Below, in pieces: positions 16,262 through 27,554 of a stretch of 64,000 nucleotides of DNA. Position 1 is the first letter of the stretch, and each line of letters begins with the position of its first letter. Source of the DNA: Salinicola peritrichatus (GTDB lineage: Bacteria > Pseudomonadota > Gammaproteobacteria > Pseudomonadales > Halomonadaceae); assembly GCF_003206715.1 (NCBI RefSeq), contig NZ_PZJU01000024.1:30636-94635 (forward strand), given 5' to 3'. The position numbers and the translations under genes are program-made. Under the pieces are notes generated by a model that searched no databases, had not been told where the DNA came from, and was given only the letters and a program-made list of their open reading frames with translations.

Positions 16262-18032
16262 CCCCGCCGGCACCCCGCGGGACGCGGATGTCCTCGACGA
16301 TATGCTGGATCGATTCCGGCGGCGGCGCGGTGAGCCTGGACACCACCAGCGCCACCACGAAGTTGAAGATCATCCCCAGCGTGCCGATGCCTTCCGGCGA
16401 GACGCCGAACCACCAGTGTTCGGGCGTGCTCATCTCCGGCGCGATGAACTTGAAGTAGACGATGTAGCTGAAGGTGAAGATCAGCCCCACCAGCATGCCG
16501 GCGATCGCCCCTTCCTTGTTCATCCGCTTGTAGAAGATCCCCATCAGGATGACCGGGAAGAAGCTCGACGCCGCCAATCCGAAGGCGAAGGCCACCACCT
16601 GGGCCACGAAGCCCGGTGGATTGATGCCGAAGTAGCCGGCAATGACGATCGCCACGGCGGCCGAGATGCGCGCCGCCAGCAATTCGCCACGCTCGGAGAT
16701 GTCCGGCTTCAACTGCTTCTTGAGCAGGTCGTGGGAGATCGCCGAAGAGATCACCAGCAACAGCCCCGCTGCGGTGGAGAGCGCCGCCGCCACGCCACCG
16801 GCCGCGACCAGCGCCACCACCCAGGCCGGCAAGTTACCGATCTCGGGGTTGGCGAGCACGATGATGTCGCGGTCGATATAGACCTCGCCCGGATTGTCGG
16901 TCGGGGGGTTGCTCAGCAGCCGCTCGCCGTGGGGGCCACGCTCGCCGGTGTAGGCCGGAGTCCCGGCGAACGGATCGCCAGCGGACATCTGCACCTCACC
17001 GTCGCCATTCTTGTCGGTCCAGGCGATCAGCCCCGAGTTCTCCCAGTTATGGAACCACTCCGGCAGCGCTTCGTAGGCGGTGTCGTTGACGGTCTCGATC
17101 AGGTTGACGCGAGCGAAGGCACCGACCGCCGGCGCACTGGTGTAGAGAATGGCGATGAAGAACAGCGCCCAGCCGGCGCTGACACGGGCGTCGCGCACCC
17201 GCGGCACGGTGAAGAAGCGCACGATGACATGCGGCAGCCCGGCCGTCCCGCACATCAGCGCGGCGGTGATGAAGAAGACGTCGATGGTCGACTTGGTGCC
17301 GGAGGTGTATTCGCTAAAGCCCAGATCGGTCACCAACTGGTCCAGCCGCTCGAGCAGATAGACCCCCGAATCGTTGCCGGCGGCATCCAGCAGTGTGGCG
17401 CCGAAGCCGGTCTGCGGCAGGACATGGCCGGTCATCATGATCGACAGGAAGATGGCCGGCACGGTGAAGGCGAAGATCAGCACGCAGTATTGCGCCACCT
17501 GGGTGTAGGTGATGCCCTTCATGCCGCCGAGCACGGCGTAGAAGAACACGATCACCATGCCGATCACCACGCCGACGTCCACGTCCACCTCGAGGAAGCG
17601 GGCGAAGACGATACCGGTACCGCGCATCTGGCCGGCGACGTAGGTGAACGAAACGAAGATCACGCAGATCACCGCCACCGTGCGCGCCACGTTGGAGTAA
17701 TAGCGATCGCCGATGAAGTCGGGCACCGTGAACTTGCCGAACTTGCGCAGGTAGGGCGCCAGCAGCATCGCCAGCAGCACGTAGCCGCCGGTCCAGCCCA
17801 TCAGGTAGACCGAGGCATCGTAACCGGAATAGGCGATGATCCCGGCCATCGAGATGAACGATGCCGCCGACATCCAGTCGGCCGCCGTGGCGGCACCGTT
17901 GGCGACCGGAGAAACACCGCCCCCGGCGACGTAGAACTCCTTGGTCGAGCCCACTCGCGACCAGATCGCGATACCGATGTAGAGCACGAACGAGGCACCG
18001 ACGAACAGGTAAGTCAGTAGTTGAACATCCAT
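16248..18032 (-). CDS. Sodium:solute symporter, VC_2705/ActP-related large subunit
   Basis: The 594-aa inner-membrane transporter belongs to the SSS family and resembles the VC_2705 subfamily that works with a DUF4212 small subunit. It shows about 13 hydrophobic helices, the early GSTKEFYVAGGGVSP and NGAATAADWMSAASFI motifs of SSS proteins, and a long extracytoplasmic loop (about residues 330-380) containing an EF-hand-like DKNGDGE. ATG 18032 is preferred over GTG 18035 because AAGGA lies 8 bases before it. It lies 48 bases after the DUF4212 gene and beside the CrbS-like kinase, so a substrate such as acetate or a related carboxylate is likely, by inference. Confidence 0.9.
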   Translation of the reverse strand: MDVQLLTYLFVGASFVLYIGIAIWSRVGSTKEFYVAGGGVSPVANGAATAADWMSAASFISMAGIIAYSGYDASVYLMGWTGGYVLLAMLLAPYLRKFGKFTVPDFIGDRYYSNVARTVAVICVIFVSFTYVAGQMRGTGIVFARFLEVDVDVGVVIGMVIVFFYAVLGGMKGITYTQVAQYCVLIFAFTVPAIFLSIMMTGHVLPQTGFGATLLDAAGNDSGVYLLERLDQLVTDLGFSEYTSGTKSTIDVFFITAALMCGTAGLPHVIVRFFTVPRVRDARVSAGWALFFIAILYTSAPAVGAFARVNLIETVNDTAYEALPEWFHNWENSGLIAWTDKNGDGEVQMSAGDPFAGTPAYTGERGPHGERLLSNPPTDNPGEVYIDRDIIVLANPEIGNLPAWVVALVAAGGVAAALSTAAGLLLVISSAISHDLLKKQLKPDISERGELLAARISAAVAIVIAGYFGINPPGFVAQVVAFAFGLAASSFFPVILMGIFYKRMNKEGAIAGMLVGLIFTFSYIVYFKFIAPEMSTPEHWWFGVSPEGIGTLGMIFNFVVALVVSRLTAPPPESIQHIVEDIRVPRGAGGAVDH

Positions 18033-18080
18033 CACTCGGATCCTTTATCGTTTTTTGATTTGGGTTCGGGTGTATGCGCG

Positions 18081-18338
18081 TTACTGCTCTTCCACGTCGT
18101 GCCCACGGTCCAAGCGATTCATCGACCATGCATAGACCACGATCAACGCCAGAAAGACGTAGATCGAACCCTGCTGGGCGAACCAGAAGCCGAGCTTGAA
18201 TCCGAAGAAGTGAATGGCATTGAGCGGCTCCACCAGGAGCACACCGAAGCCATAGGAGGCGATGAACCAGATCACCAGCAAGGTGGCGATCAGGCGCATG
18301 TTGGCCTTCCAGTAGTCCTGTCTGTTTTTCCCCGTCAT
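18081..18338 (-). CDS. DUF4212 symporter small subunit
   Basis: The 85-aa protein has two hydrophobic helices (about 18-36 and 52-72) and the family sequence FGFKLGFWFAQQGSIYVFLAL. DUF4212 proteins are encoded directly before sodium:solute symporters of the VC_2705 type and are thought to be part of the transporter. GGGGGAA precedes the ATG at 18338. The gene is first of the symporter operon, which diverges from the crbS-like gene. Confidence 0.92.
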   Translation of the reverse strand: MTGKNRQDYWKANMRLIATLLVIWFIASYGFGVLLVEPLNAIHFFGFKLGFWFAQQGSIYVFLALIVVYAWSMNRLDRGHDVEEQ

Positions 18339-18757
18339 GGAAATTCCCCCTCGCCCTCGTCGGCAAATGCGTTAGCGTTCGAGAAATCAAAGATTTGTTA
18401 TGCATGGACTCATGGCGAGCCTATGTCAGAGGGGAACGATGCTGTCAGGCGGACTTTAGTCGAGTGCTTGAACGAAGCCCCGGCTCCACTGCAAACGCTA
18501 ATGAAAAACAAAGTCTTAGAAAAACCTTCCGGACGCTAAACCTTGGTCTATCAACCCAAAGCATGAGCTTGTCGCGGCGTTTGTCGTGCCTGCCATCCCC
18601 CCCTCCGGGCCGTCGGCGAGTCTTGGTTGGCGCACGGAACGCGCCATTACCGGATCTTTCGGCCTTCGGCAGCGGCGGCGGATGGTGTCTGTGAACGCCT
18701 GTGCTGGCAAACTATGAGCGTCAGGCGTCGGTGACGCCGGGAATCAGCGGGGGAAGC
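18339..18757. promoter_or_regulatory. Divergent control region of symporter and kinase genes
   Basis: This 419-base gap holds no convincing gene. It is A+T-richer than its surroundings between about 18385 and 18560, which is where the symporter promoter (minus) and possibly the kinase promoter (plus) should lie. I could not pick out an unambiguous sigma-70 or sigma-54 promoter, or a CRP-type palindrome. Confidence 0.4.
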
Positions 18758-21700
18758 ATGTTCGAAGGCGGGTTGTTGATCGTCGTGGCGCTACTCTACG
18801 TCGCCACGCTGTTCGCCATTGCCTGGCGTGGCGATCGCCACGCCAGGCGCCATGGCCCGGCCAGTCGTCGGCCGATCGTCTACAGTCTGGCCCTGGCGGT
18901 CTACTGTACCTCATGGACGTTCTACGGCAGCGTCGGTCAGGCGGCGACCTCGGGCTGGTCCTTCGTCAGCATCTTCGTCGGCCCGGTGCTCACCTTCCTG
19001 CTGTTCTGGCCGGTGATCACCAAGATGATCCGGGTCGCCAAACGCCAGAACGTGACCTCGATCGCCGACTTCATCGCTTCGCGCTACGGCAAGTCGCAGT
19101 CGCTGGCGGCCTTCGCCAGCCTGATCGCGCTGATCGGCACGCTGCCTTATATCGCGCTGCAGCTGAAGGCGGTCTCCAGCGCCTTCCAGGTGATGACCAG
19201 CGACGGCAACACGATCAAGGCACCGATCGTCGACGATACCGCCTTCTACATCGCCATCGTGATGGCGGTGTTCGCGATCCTGTTCGGCACCCGCGACACC
19301 AACGCCACCGAGCACCACGAGGGCCTGATCCAGGCGATCGCCTTCGAATCGGTGGTCAAGCTGGTGGTCTTTCTGGTGCTCGGCGCCTATGTCACCTGGG
19401 GCATGTTCGACGGCTTGCAGACACTGTTCGTCCGTGCCGACGACTATCTGCAACTGCAACGGCAACTGACCGAACAGAACTTCGACACCAGCTTCTGGAC
19501 CCAGACGCTGCTGGCGATGCTGGCGGTCTTCTGCCTGCCACGACAGTTCCATATCACGGTGGTGGAGAATACTCATACCGACGACGCCAGGCGCGCCCGC
19601 TGGCTGTTTCCGCTCTATCTGATAGCCATCGGGTTTTTCGTCCTGCCGCTGGCCGCCGCCGGGCTCTCGCTGTTCCCCGGCGACGATCTTTCTCCCGACA
19701 GCTATGTGCTGGCATTGCCGATCGTCGCCGACCAGCCGTGGCTGGCGATGCTCACCTTCGTCGGCGGCCTATCGGCGGCCACCGGCATGGTGATCATGGC
19801 CGCGGTGTCGAACTCGATCATGATCTCCAACGAGATAGTGTTGCCGGCGTTGTTCCGGTTGCGCTGGTTCGAAGCGCAACCCCGCGATTACGGCCGCCTG
19901 GTACTGCGTGCCCGGCGCATCACCATCGTCGTCATCCTGATCCTGGCCTATCTGTTCTATCAGCTGGTGGCCGAATACAGCTCGCTGGCCGCCACAGGCA
20001 TGCTGTCGCTGTCCGCCGCCGCCCAGTTCGCGCCGGCGCTGCTCGGCGGCCTGTACTGGAAACGCGGTAACCGTCTCGGCGTGGTCACCGGCCTCAACGT
20101 CGGTTTCGCGATCTGGGCCTACACCCTGCTGCTGCCGGCACTGATCCGCGCCGGACTGTTGCCGGAAGCGTGGCTGGCGGGCGGCCCGCTGGGCATCGAG
20201 TGGCTGTCGCCGCTGCAGCTCTTCGGCCTCAACGTCACCGACAGCTTCGCCCACGGCGTGATGCTGTCGCTGGCCTTCAATCTGTTCTTCTACATCTTCA
20301 TTTCGCAACTGACACCACAGCGGGTGGTCGAGCGCATCCAGGCCTCGCTGTTCGTCGACAGCATCGAAACCCGCCAGACCACGGTCAACCGCCCCTGGAC
20401 CGGCGCCACCACCGTCGGCGACCTGAAGGTGCTGTGCGAACGCTTCCTGGGCAAGTCGCAGGTCGAACGCGCCTTCGACGACTACGCCCGACGCAACGCC
20501 AAGCCGCTGGAGAACAACGCCCGCGCCTCGATCGACGTGATCCAGTTCACCGAGCGGCTACTCGCTTCGGTACTCGGGGCTTCGTCGGCACGCATCGTGG
20601 TCAACTCGGCGCTGCAGGGCCGCGGCATCGGTATTTCAGACGTCATCTCGATCGTCGACGAAGCCTCGCAGGTCCTGGAGTTCAACCGCGCCCTGCTGCA
20701 GGCCACCATCGAGAACATCAACCAGGGCATCGGCGTGGTCGACCAGAACCTCAACCTGGTGGTGTGGAACCAGCGCTATCTGGAGATCTTCCGCTTCCCC
20801 GACAATCTGATTCGCGTCGGCACGCCGATGGAAAAAGTGTTCCGCTACAACGCCCACAACGGCGAGTACGGTCCCGGCGATCCCGAAGAACACGTCGAGC
20901 AACTGATCGACAACATCCGCAGCGGCCAACCCCACCGCTACGAGCGATACCGTCCCGACGGCACCGTCCTGGAGGTACTCGGCAACCCGATGCCCGGCGG
21001 CGGCTTTGTCTACACCTACCAGGACATCACCCAGCAGAAGCGCACCGAAGAGGCGCTGATCCGCTCCGAGAGCAATATCCGCATCTATACCGACAACGTG
21101 CCGGCACTGATCGCCTATTTCGACAAGGATTGCCGCTATCTCTTCACCAACCGCGCCTATGAATCGGTGATGGGGATTGACCGCAACGCGGTGATCGGCG
21201 AGCGGGTCGAAAATGTCATGCCGCCACAGGCGGCGCGTCAGCGCGGCCCCTGGATGCGCCGCGCGCTGGACGGGGAACGTGTCACTTTCGAAATCTCGCT
21301 GGACGACGGCGACGGCGGCATCCGCTACATGCTGGTGACCTATACGCCACACTTCGGCGAGGGCGGACGCATTCTCGGTTTCTTCGCGCTCTACCAGGAC
21401 ATCACCGAGCGCCGCCTGGCCGAGATCGCCCTGCGCGAAACCAACGAGAATCTCGAGGAGCGCGTGCGCGAGCGCACCCAGGCGCTATCCAAGGCCAATG
21501 CCGCACTGCGCCAGGAAAACCGCGTGCGTGCCGAGGCCGAACAGGCGCTGCGCCAGGCCAAGCAGACCGCCGAGGACGCCAACGCCTCCAAGACCCGCTT
21601 CCTCGCTGCCGCCAGTCACGACCTGCTGCAGCCGCTCAACGCCGCGCGCCTGTTCACCTCGGCGCTGGGCCAGCAGGTGGCGGATAGCGACCACAAGCGC

Positions 21701-22714
21701 ACCATCGGGCATATCGACAACTCGCTGCAGGCCGCCGAGGAGCTGCTCGGCACCCTGCTCGACATTTCCAAGCTCGATGCCGGCGCCCTCACCCCTCGCC
21801 GCAGCCAGTTTCCGCTGGCCGATATCCTGCGTCCGCTGCGCGCCGAATTCGAGGTCATGGCCGATGATCGCGGCCTCGATCTCGACATGGTCGCGACCAG
21901 CCTGTGGGTCGACAGCGACGCCCAGATGCTGCGCCGGATCATCCAGAATTTCCTCTCCAACGCTCTGCGCTACACCCAGCAAGGCCGCGTATTGCTGGGC
22001 TGCCGGCGCCAGGGTGAACGGGTAGTGATCGAGGTATGGGACACCGGTCCCGGCATTCCGGAATCCAAGCTGAGCGAGATCTTCCAGGAGTTCCGGCGTC
22101 TCGATCAGGCCTCGCGCCACAAGGAGAGCGAGCGCGGACTTGGGCTGGGGCTGTCGATCGCCGAGCGCATGAGCCGGGTGCTCGATCACCCGATCCGGGT
22201 CCGCTCCAAGGTCGATGTCGGTACCGTGTTCTCGGTCTCCGTACCGCTGGTGGCCGACCGTCGTGGCGCGGCCAAACCGGAAGAGGTGGCACCGCGGCGC
22301 AGCGGCAACAAGCTCATCGGCACGCGGATCCTGTGCATCGACAACGAACGCCTGATTCTGGAAGGGATGAAGGCGATGCTGGAAGGGTGGGAGTGCGAGG
22401 TGTTCACCGCCACTTCGATCGGCGGCGCCAAGTCGGCGATCCGCAACATGGGCGGCGACCCCGACGCCATCCTGGCCGATTACCATCTCGACAACGAAGT
22501 CACCGGCATGATGGCCCTCGAGGCATTGGAAGAGCTCTGCGAGCAGGCGGTACCGGGTATCGTCATTACCGCCGACCGCACCGAGGAAGTCGCCGAGGAG
22601 GTCAAACGCAGCGGCTATCACTTGCTGCTCAAGCCGGTGCGGCCGGCAGCGCTGCGTGCCCTGCTGACACGCACGCTGCAGGCGAGTCGCGCGGCGAGGA
22701 TTTCGGGGGATTAG
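18758..22714 (+). CDS. crbS: CrbS/MxtR-like hybrid histidine kinase with symporter domain
   Basis: The 1318-aa protein fuses an N-terminal SSS-family transporter domain of about 13 helices (residues 1 to about 480) to a STAC-like linker, two PAS domains (about 650-765 and 771-884), a coiled coil, a HisKA domain with phospho-accepting H954 in SHDLLQPLN, a HATPase_c domain (about 1030-1165) and a C-terminal receiver (about 1190-1310, acceptor Asp in ADYHLD). This layout is that of CrbS (Vibrio) and MxtR (Pseudomonas), which control acetate use with a separate LuxR-type regulator; none is in this window. ATG 18758 follows GGGGGAAG. Divergence from the symporter operon supports the role. Confidence 0.88.
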   Translation: MFEGGLLIVVALLYVATLFAIAWRGDRHARRHGPASRRPIVYSLALAVYCTSWTFYGSVGQAATSGWSFVSIFVGPVLTFLLFWPVITKMIRVAKRQNVTSIADFIASRYGKSQSLAAFASLIALIGTLPYIALQLKAVSSAFQVMTSDGNTIKAPIVDDTAFYIAIVMAVFAILFGTRDTNATEHHEGLIQAIAFESVVKLVVFLVLGAYVTWGMFDGLQTLFVRADDYLQLQRQLTEQNFDTSFWTQTLLAMLAVFCLPRQFHITVVENTHTDDARRARWLFPLYLIAIGFFVLPLAAAGLSLFPGDDLSPDSYVLALPIVADQPWLAMLTFVGGLSAATGMVIMAAVSNSIMISNEIVLPALFRLRWFEAQPRDYGRLVLRARRITIVVILILAYLFYQLVAEYSSLAATGMLSLSAAAQFAPALLGGLYWKRGNRLGVVTGLNVGFAIWAYTLLLPALIRAGLLPEAWLAGGPLGIEWLSPLQLFGLNVTDSFAHGVMLSLAFNLFFYIFISQLTPQRVVERIQASLFVDSIETRQTTVNRPWTGATTVGDLKVLCERFLGKSQVERAFDDYARRNAKPLENNARASIDVIQFTERLLASVLGASSARIVVNSALQGRGIGISDVISIVDEASQVLEFNRALLQATIENINQGIGVVDQNLNLVVWNQRYLEIFRFPDNLIRVGTPMEKVFRYNAHNGEYGPGDPEEHVEQLIDNIRSGQPHRYERYRPDGTVLEVLGNPMPGGGFVYTYQDITQQKRTEEALIRSESNIRIYTDNVPALIAYFDKDCRYLFTNRAYESVMGIDRNAVIGERVENVMPPQAARQRGPWMRRALDGERVTFEISLDDGDGGIRYMLVTYTPHFGEGGRILGFFALYQDITERRLAEIALRETNENLEERVRERTQALSKANAALRQENRVRAEAEQALRQAKQTAEDANASKTRFLAAASHDLLQPLNAARLFTSALGQQVADSDHKRTIGHIDNSLQAAEELLGTLLDISKLDAGALTPRRSQFPLADILRPLRAEFEVMADDRGLDLDMVATSLWVDSDAQMLRRIIQNFLSNALRYTQQGRVLLGCRRQGERVVIEVWDTGPGIPESKLSEIFQEFRRLDQASRHKESERGLGLGLSIAERMSRVLDHPIRVRSKVDVGTVFSVSVPLVADRRGAAKPEEVAPRRSGNKLIGTRILCIDNERLILEGMKAMLEGWECEVFTATSIGGAKSAIRNMGGDPDAILADYHLDNEVTGMMALEALEELCEQAVPGIVITADRTEEVAEEVKRSGYHLLLKPVRPAALRALLTRTLQASRAARISGD

Positions 22715-22765
22715 GAATAGAGCAGGAAGAGGGAAGAGGGGAGAGAAATTGTCTTATCCCTTCAA

Positions 22766-22840
22766 GGTGCGAAGCACCGTTCTTCCCTCTTCTAGCCGCG
22801 CAGCGGCGCTTACCTCTTCTAACTCCCGGGCGAAGCCCGG
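22766..22840. repeat. Three consecutive small hairpins with pyrimidine spacers
   Basis: GGTGC-GAA-GCACC (22766-22778), GCCGC-GCA-GCGGC (22795-22807) and CCGGGC-GAA-GCCCGG (22826-22840) are separated by CT-rich spacers (TTCTTCCCTCTTCTA, TTACCTCTTCTAACT). A matching purine-rich run, GAAGAGGGAAGAGGGG, lies just before at 22727-22742. Each hairpin has a 3-base loop of the GNA type. The last one ends 1 base from the rpoD stop, so the set lies between the convergent kinase and rpoD genes and may help end both transcripts. Confidence 0.7.
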
Positions 22841-22841
22841 A

Positions 22842-24695
<1,854 letters not shown>

Positions 24696-24762
24696 AGAAA
24701 CCCTACTCGACGAAGAAGAATGAAGCACCTGGGGTGACAGCGCGACGCCCCAAAAGCCCGCT

Positions 24763-24793
24763 AGTATAGCGCGTACCGCCATTTTGCTGCCAA
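24763..24793 (-). promoter_or_regulatory. Candidate rpoD promoter
   Basis: On the minus strand TTGGCA and TATACT are separated by 19 bases, about 70 bases before the rpoD ATG and inside the 271-base dnaG-rpoD gap. The minus 10 box is near consensus; the spacing is 1-2 bases longer than ideal. Confidence 0.5.
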
Positions 24794-24966
24794 CTTCTAT
24801 TTGCCTTGCCTGCCAGGTGTGCTAGTGTGTTTGGTTACCCTATTTGGTGGCGATTGCCGCCATTTCAACCTTTTCGACACTCCTGTCGCTGCCCTTCACG
24901 CTTCCCTGTCGCTTGCCTTTCCGGCATGTCCGCCCGATTCAAGGCTTTGTTCGCGTTCGTCCCGTT

Positions 24967-26859
24967 TCAGGAGCCCGCGGTCAGCTTGCCGATCAATTCT
25001 CGCAGCCGCTGCTTCTCCTCGGCGCTCAGCGCGCCCGGTTGGCGGCTTTTTGCCAATAATTGCCGGTACTCTTCGGCCGGTGTCAGCCGCTCGCTCTCGC
25101 GTTGTAGATGGCGCACCCAGCTCTCCAGCTCGCTGGCCCGCACTTCCCGCGGGATCGCCAGTTCACGTCGAGCCAGCTGGTCGAGGCGTTCGCCATCGGC
25201 ACTGCCGTGGAAATGCGCCAATAGCACCTGCGGGCTGCGATAACGCCCGGCGCGCAGTAGTTGCACCACGTCGCGGCAAAGGCGACCGTCGGGCACCTCT
25301 GGCGGGCACCAGTCGAGCGTCTCCGGCAGGGTTTCCGCCAATCCCGGCTCGTGCAGCAACAGATGCAAGATTCGCGCCGGGAGACTCAACGCAAGCGTAG
25401 CAGTTCCCGCGCGAGATGCCGCAAATCCCCGCTGCGGCCGATTGATGTCTCTATCGGCAGCGGCAGCCATCGCTGAACCGGCCTCGGCGTCACTCTCTGC
25501 CGACACCATCAACGCCTCATAGCCGCCGTCATCGACGCTCGGCGCAGGCTTGGCATGCGTCGACAGCCAGTCGGCAAAGTGCGACTGTTCAATGCCGCTG
25601 CGCACCGAAAGTTCTTTCAGCAGCAGCGATTTGAGCACCCCCTCGGGGAGACGCTTGAGCGCATCCAGGACCGCGGTGACGAAGCGCTCGCGACCTTCGA
25701 CCTGCTTGAGATCGCGCCCTTCCGCCGCCTGTTCGAACAGGAATTCGGACAGCGGGCTCGCGCAGGTGACGCGGTCTTCGAACGCCTCGCGCCCTTCCCG
25801 GCGCACCAGCGTATCCGGATCCTCGCCTTCCGGCAGGAACAGGAAGCGCACCTGACGTCCGTCGATCATCGCTGGCAGTGCTGTCTGCAACGAGCGACGC
25901 GCCGCCTGTCGACCGGCGTTGTCGCCATCGAAACAGAACACCACTTCATCGACCAGGCGAAACAGTCGCTGCAGATGATCCGAGGTCAGCGCCGTACCCA
26001 GGGTGGCGCAGGCGTTGCGAATGCCGAACTGGGCCAGCGCCACCACGTCCATATAGCCTTCGACCACCAACAGCCGCGACAACTGCCGGTTGGCCTGGCG
26101 CGCCTCGAACAGGCCGTAGAGCTCGCGCCCCTTGTGAAAGACCGGCGTTTCCGGCGAGTTGAGATACTTGGGCTTGGCATCGCCCAGCACACGCCCACCG
26201 AAAGCGATGGTGCGCCCCTTCCAGTCGCGAATCGGGAACATCACGCGGTCGCGGAAACGGTCGTAGGTCCGTCCGCTCTCCTCACGATGCACCAACAGGC
26301 CGTATTCGACCTGAACCGCCTCGCTGATACCTTGTTGGAGCAGGTAGCGCTTGAGCGCCTCCCACTCGTCCTCGGCGTAGCCGATGCCGAAGTCGCGAAT
26401 CACCTCCGGCGTCAGGCCGCGACGCTCGAGGTACTCCCGCGCCTGACGTCCACCGCCCAGCGCCAGGCGTTCACGGAAGAAGCGCGAGGCCAATTCCAGC
26501 AGGTTGACGCCTTCCTCGCGTTTCTGCCGACGCTGATGCGCCCCGGGATCGTCGCCGCCTTCCCGCTCCACCTGCATGCCCGCGCGGGAGGCCAGTTGCT
26601 CCACCGCCTCGGGAAAGCGCAGGTTGTCGTACTCCATCAGGAAGCGCAGTGCATTGCCGTGAGCGCCGCAACCGAAACAGTGATAGAACTGCTTGTCGTG
26701 ACTCACCGTGAACGACGGCGAATTTTCCTGGTGGAACGGACACAGGCCACTGTGGTTGCGCCCGCTCTTCTTGAGCTGGACCCGTTCGGAGACGACATCG
26801 ACGATGTCGGTACGTGCCAGCAGGTCATCGATGAAACGCTGTGAAATCTGTCCGGCCAT
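24967..26859 (-). CDS. dnaG: DNA primase DnaG
   Basis: The 630-aa primase makes RNA primers for replication. Its N-terminal CHC2 zinc-binding domain has C40, H43, C61 and C64 (CPFHQENSPSF and YHCFGCG). The Toprim catalytic core contains VVEGYMDVVAL and the metal-binding FDGDNAGRQAA. The C-terminal helicase-binding region (about 460-630) is less conserved and holds an Ala-rich linker. The start at 26859 gives MAGQISQRFIDDLLARTDIVD, as in the family; the ribosome-binding site is weak. The gene lies between rpsU and rpoD. Confidence 0.98.
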   Translation of the reverse strand: MAGQISQRFIDDLLARTDIVDVVSERVQLKKSGRNHSGLCPFHQENSPSFTVSHDKQFYHCFGCGAHGNALRFLMEYDNLRFPEAVEQLASRAGMQVEREGGDDPGAHQRRQKREEGVNLLELASRFFRERLALGGGRQAREYLERRGLTPEVIRDFGIGYAEDEWEALKRYLLQQGISEAVQVEYGLLVHREESGRTYDRFRDRVMFPIRDWKGRTIAFGGRVLGDAKPKYLNSPETPVFHKGRELYGLFEARQANRQLSRLLVVEGYMDVVALAQFGIRNACATLGTALTSDHLQRLFRLVDEVVFCFDGDNAGRQAARRSLQTALPAMIDGRQVRFLFLPEGEDPDTLVRREGREAFEDRVTCASPLSEFLFEQAAEGRDLKQVEGRERFVTAVLDALKRLPEGVLKSLLLKELSVRSGIEQSHFADWLSTHAKPAPSVDDGGYEALMVSAESDAEAGSAMAAAADRDINRPQRGFAASRAGTATLALSLPARILHLLLHEPGLAETLPETLDWCPPEVPDGRLCRDVVQLLRAGRYRSPQVLLAHFHGSADGERLDQLARRELAIPREVRASELESWVRHLQRESERLTPAEEYRQLLAKSRQPGALSAEEKQRLRELIGKLTAGS

Positions 26860-26938
26860 GTCGTCAAGACGCTCTCGAGAGTCCGATCGTCAGCGACACG
26901 GCGGCCACTGCGATCCTTGTCATGAGGATAGGACAGTT

Positions 26939-26989
26939 AGGGGCTGTTGACGTTTCAGCGCGGCCGTGCGTGAAACGTCAACAGCCCCT
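26939..26989. repeat. Perfect 19-bp palindrome between rpsU and dnaG
   Basis: AGGGGCTGTTGACGTTTCA and TGAAACGTCAACAGCCCCT are perfect reverse complements around a 13-base loop. It lies downstream of the rpsU terminator and 80 bases before the dnaG start, so it should be in or near the dnaG promoter region. The core GTTGACGTTTCAGCGCG matches the palindrome at 13326-13369. No T-run follows, so terminator use is uncertain; it may be a relic of mobile element ends. Confidence 0.75.
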
Positions 26990-27000
26990 GGACGATGGCG

Positions 27001-27039
27001 AGAGACAAAAACAAACGGCCACCGAAGTGGCGGCCGTTT
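27001..27039 (-). terminator. Intrinsic terminator of rpsU
   Basis: On the minus strand AAACGGCC and GGCCGTTT (with an inner CCAC/GTGG extension and a bulge) form a stem, and TTTGTTTTTGT follows at once. It starts 42 bases after the rpsU stop. This is a typical rho-independent terminator and separates rpsU from dnaG. Confidence 0.85.
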
Positions 27040-27080
27040 GACTATCCCTCTGGAGCGGCCAAGGCCACCCTCAGTACGGA

Positions 27081-27296
27081 TCAATACAAGCGTTCGAAAC
27101 GCTTACGCTCACGCTGCAGTTTCTTGGCGTGACGCTTCACCGCGGCCGCAGCTTTACGCTTGCGAACGGCAGTGGGCTTTTCGTAAGTTTCGCGACGACG
27201 CACTTCGGACAGAATTCCGGCTTTTTCGCAGGAACGCTTGAAGCGACGCAGCGCGACGTCGAACGGCTCGTTATCACGTACTTTAACAGCGGGCAT
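27081..27296 (-). CDS. rpsU: 30S ribosomal protein S21
   Basis: The 71-aa basic protein is a clear bS21: [20 protein letters not shown] at the start, then a run rich in Lys and Arg ending KRFERLY. It binds the small subunit near the anti-Shine-Dalgarno region and helps translation initiation. The length equals that of E. coli S21. A near-consensus promoter lies upstream at 27451-27479 and an intrinsic terminator downstream, so here it forms its own transcription unit apart from dnaG and rpoD. Confidence 0.98.
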   Translation of the reverse strand: MPAVKVRDNEPFDVALRRFKRSCEKAGILSEVRRRETYEKPTAVRKRKAAAAVKRHAKKLQRERKRFERLY

Positions 27297-27450
27297 GAAG
27301 CACTCACCTACCTTGGGAATCGAGTTCGGTTTGAACGCACGCCCAGACGATGACCCGAGGGAATTCGGACGGCGCTACGAAAGGCCAGAGCCGTTTCGCG
27401 TCGCAATCCCGGATCTTCGGAGCGCACGACCCAGTCCTACAGAGCAGCGT

Positions 27451-27479
27451 ATTCTAGACTTCGCTCCCAACCAATGCAA
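27451..27479 (-). promoter_or_regulatory. Sigma-70 promoter of rpsU
   Basis: On the minus strand TTGCAT and TAGAAT are separated by 17 bases, about 155 bases before the rpsU start. The region between is a long leader. The opposite strand of the same 258-base gap should hold the tsaD promoter, for which only a TAGAAT box at 27497-27502 is visible. Confidence 0.6.
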
Positions 27480-27554
27480 ACGACTTTTCGAGGGCGTAGA
27501 ATGGCGCCCTTTTCCGCCTTCTCCGCCTTCACCATACCGACGGATTGACAGACC

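Noticed and set aside
16251..18020. Plus-strand open frame of 589 codons opposite the symporter
   Set aside because: It is a His/Asp/Arg-rich shadow of the membrane-protein gene and shows no family features.
22766..22840. CRISPR-like regular repeats
   Set aside because: The three hairpins have different stem sequences and short spacers, so they are not CRISPR repeats; no cas genes are present.
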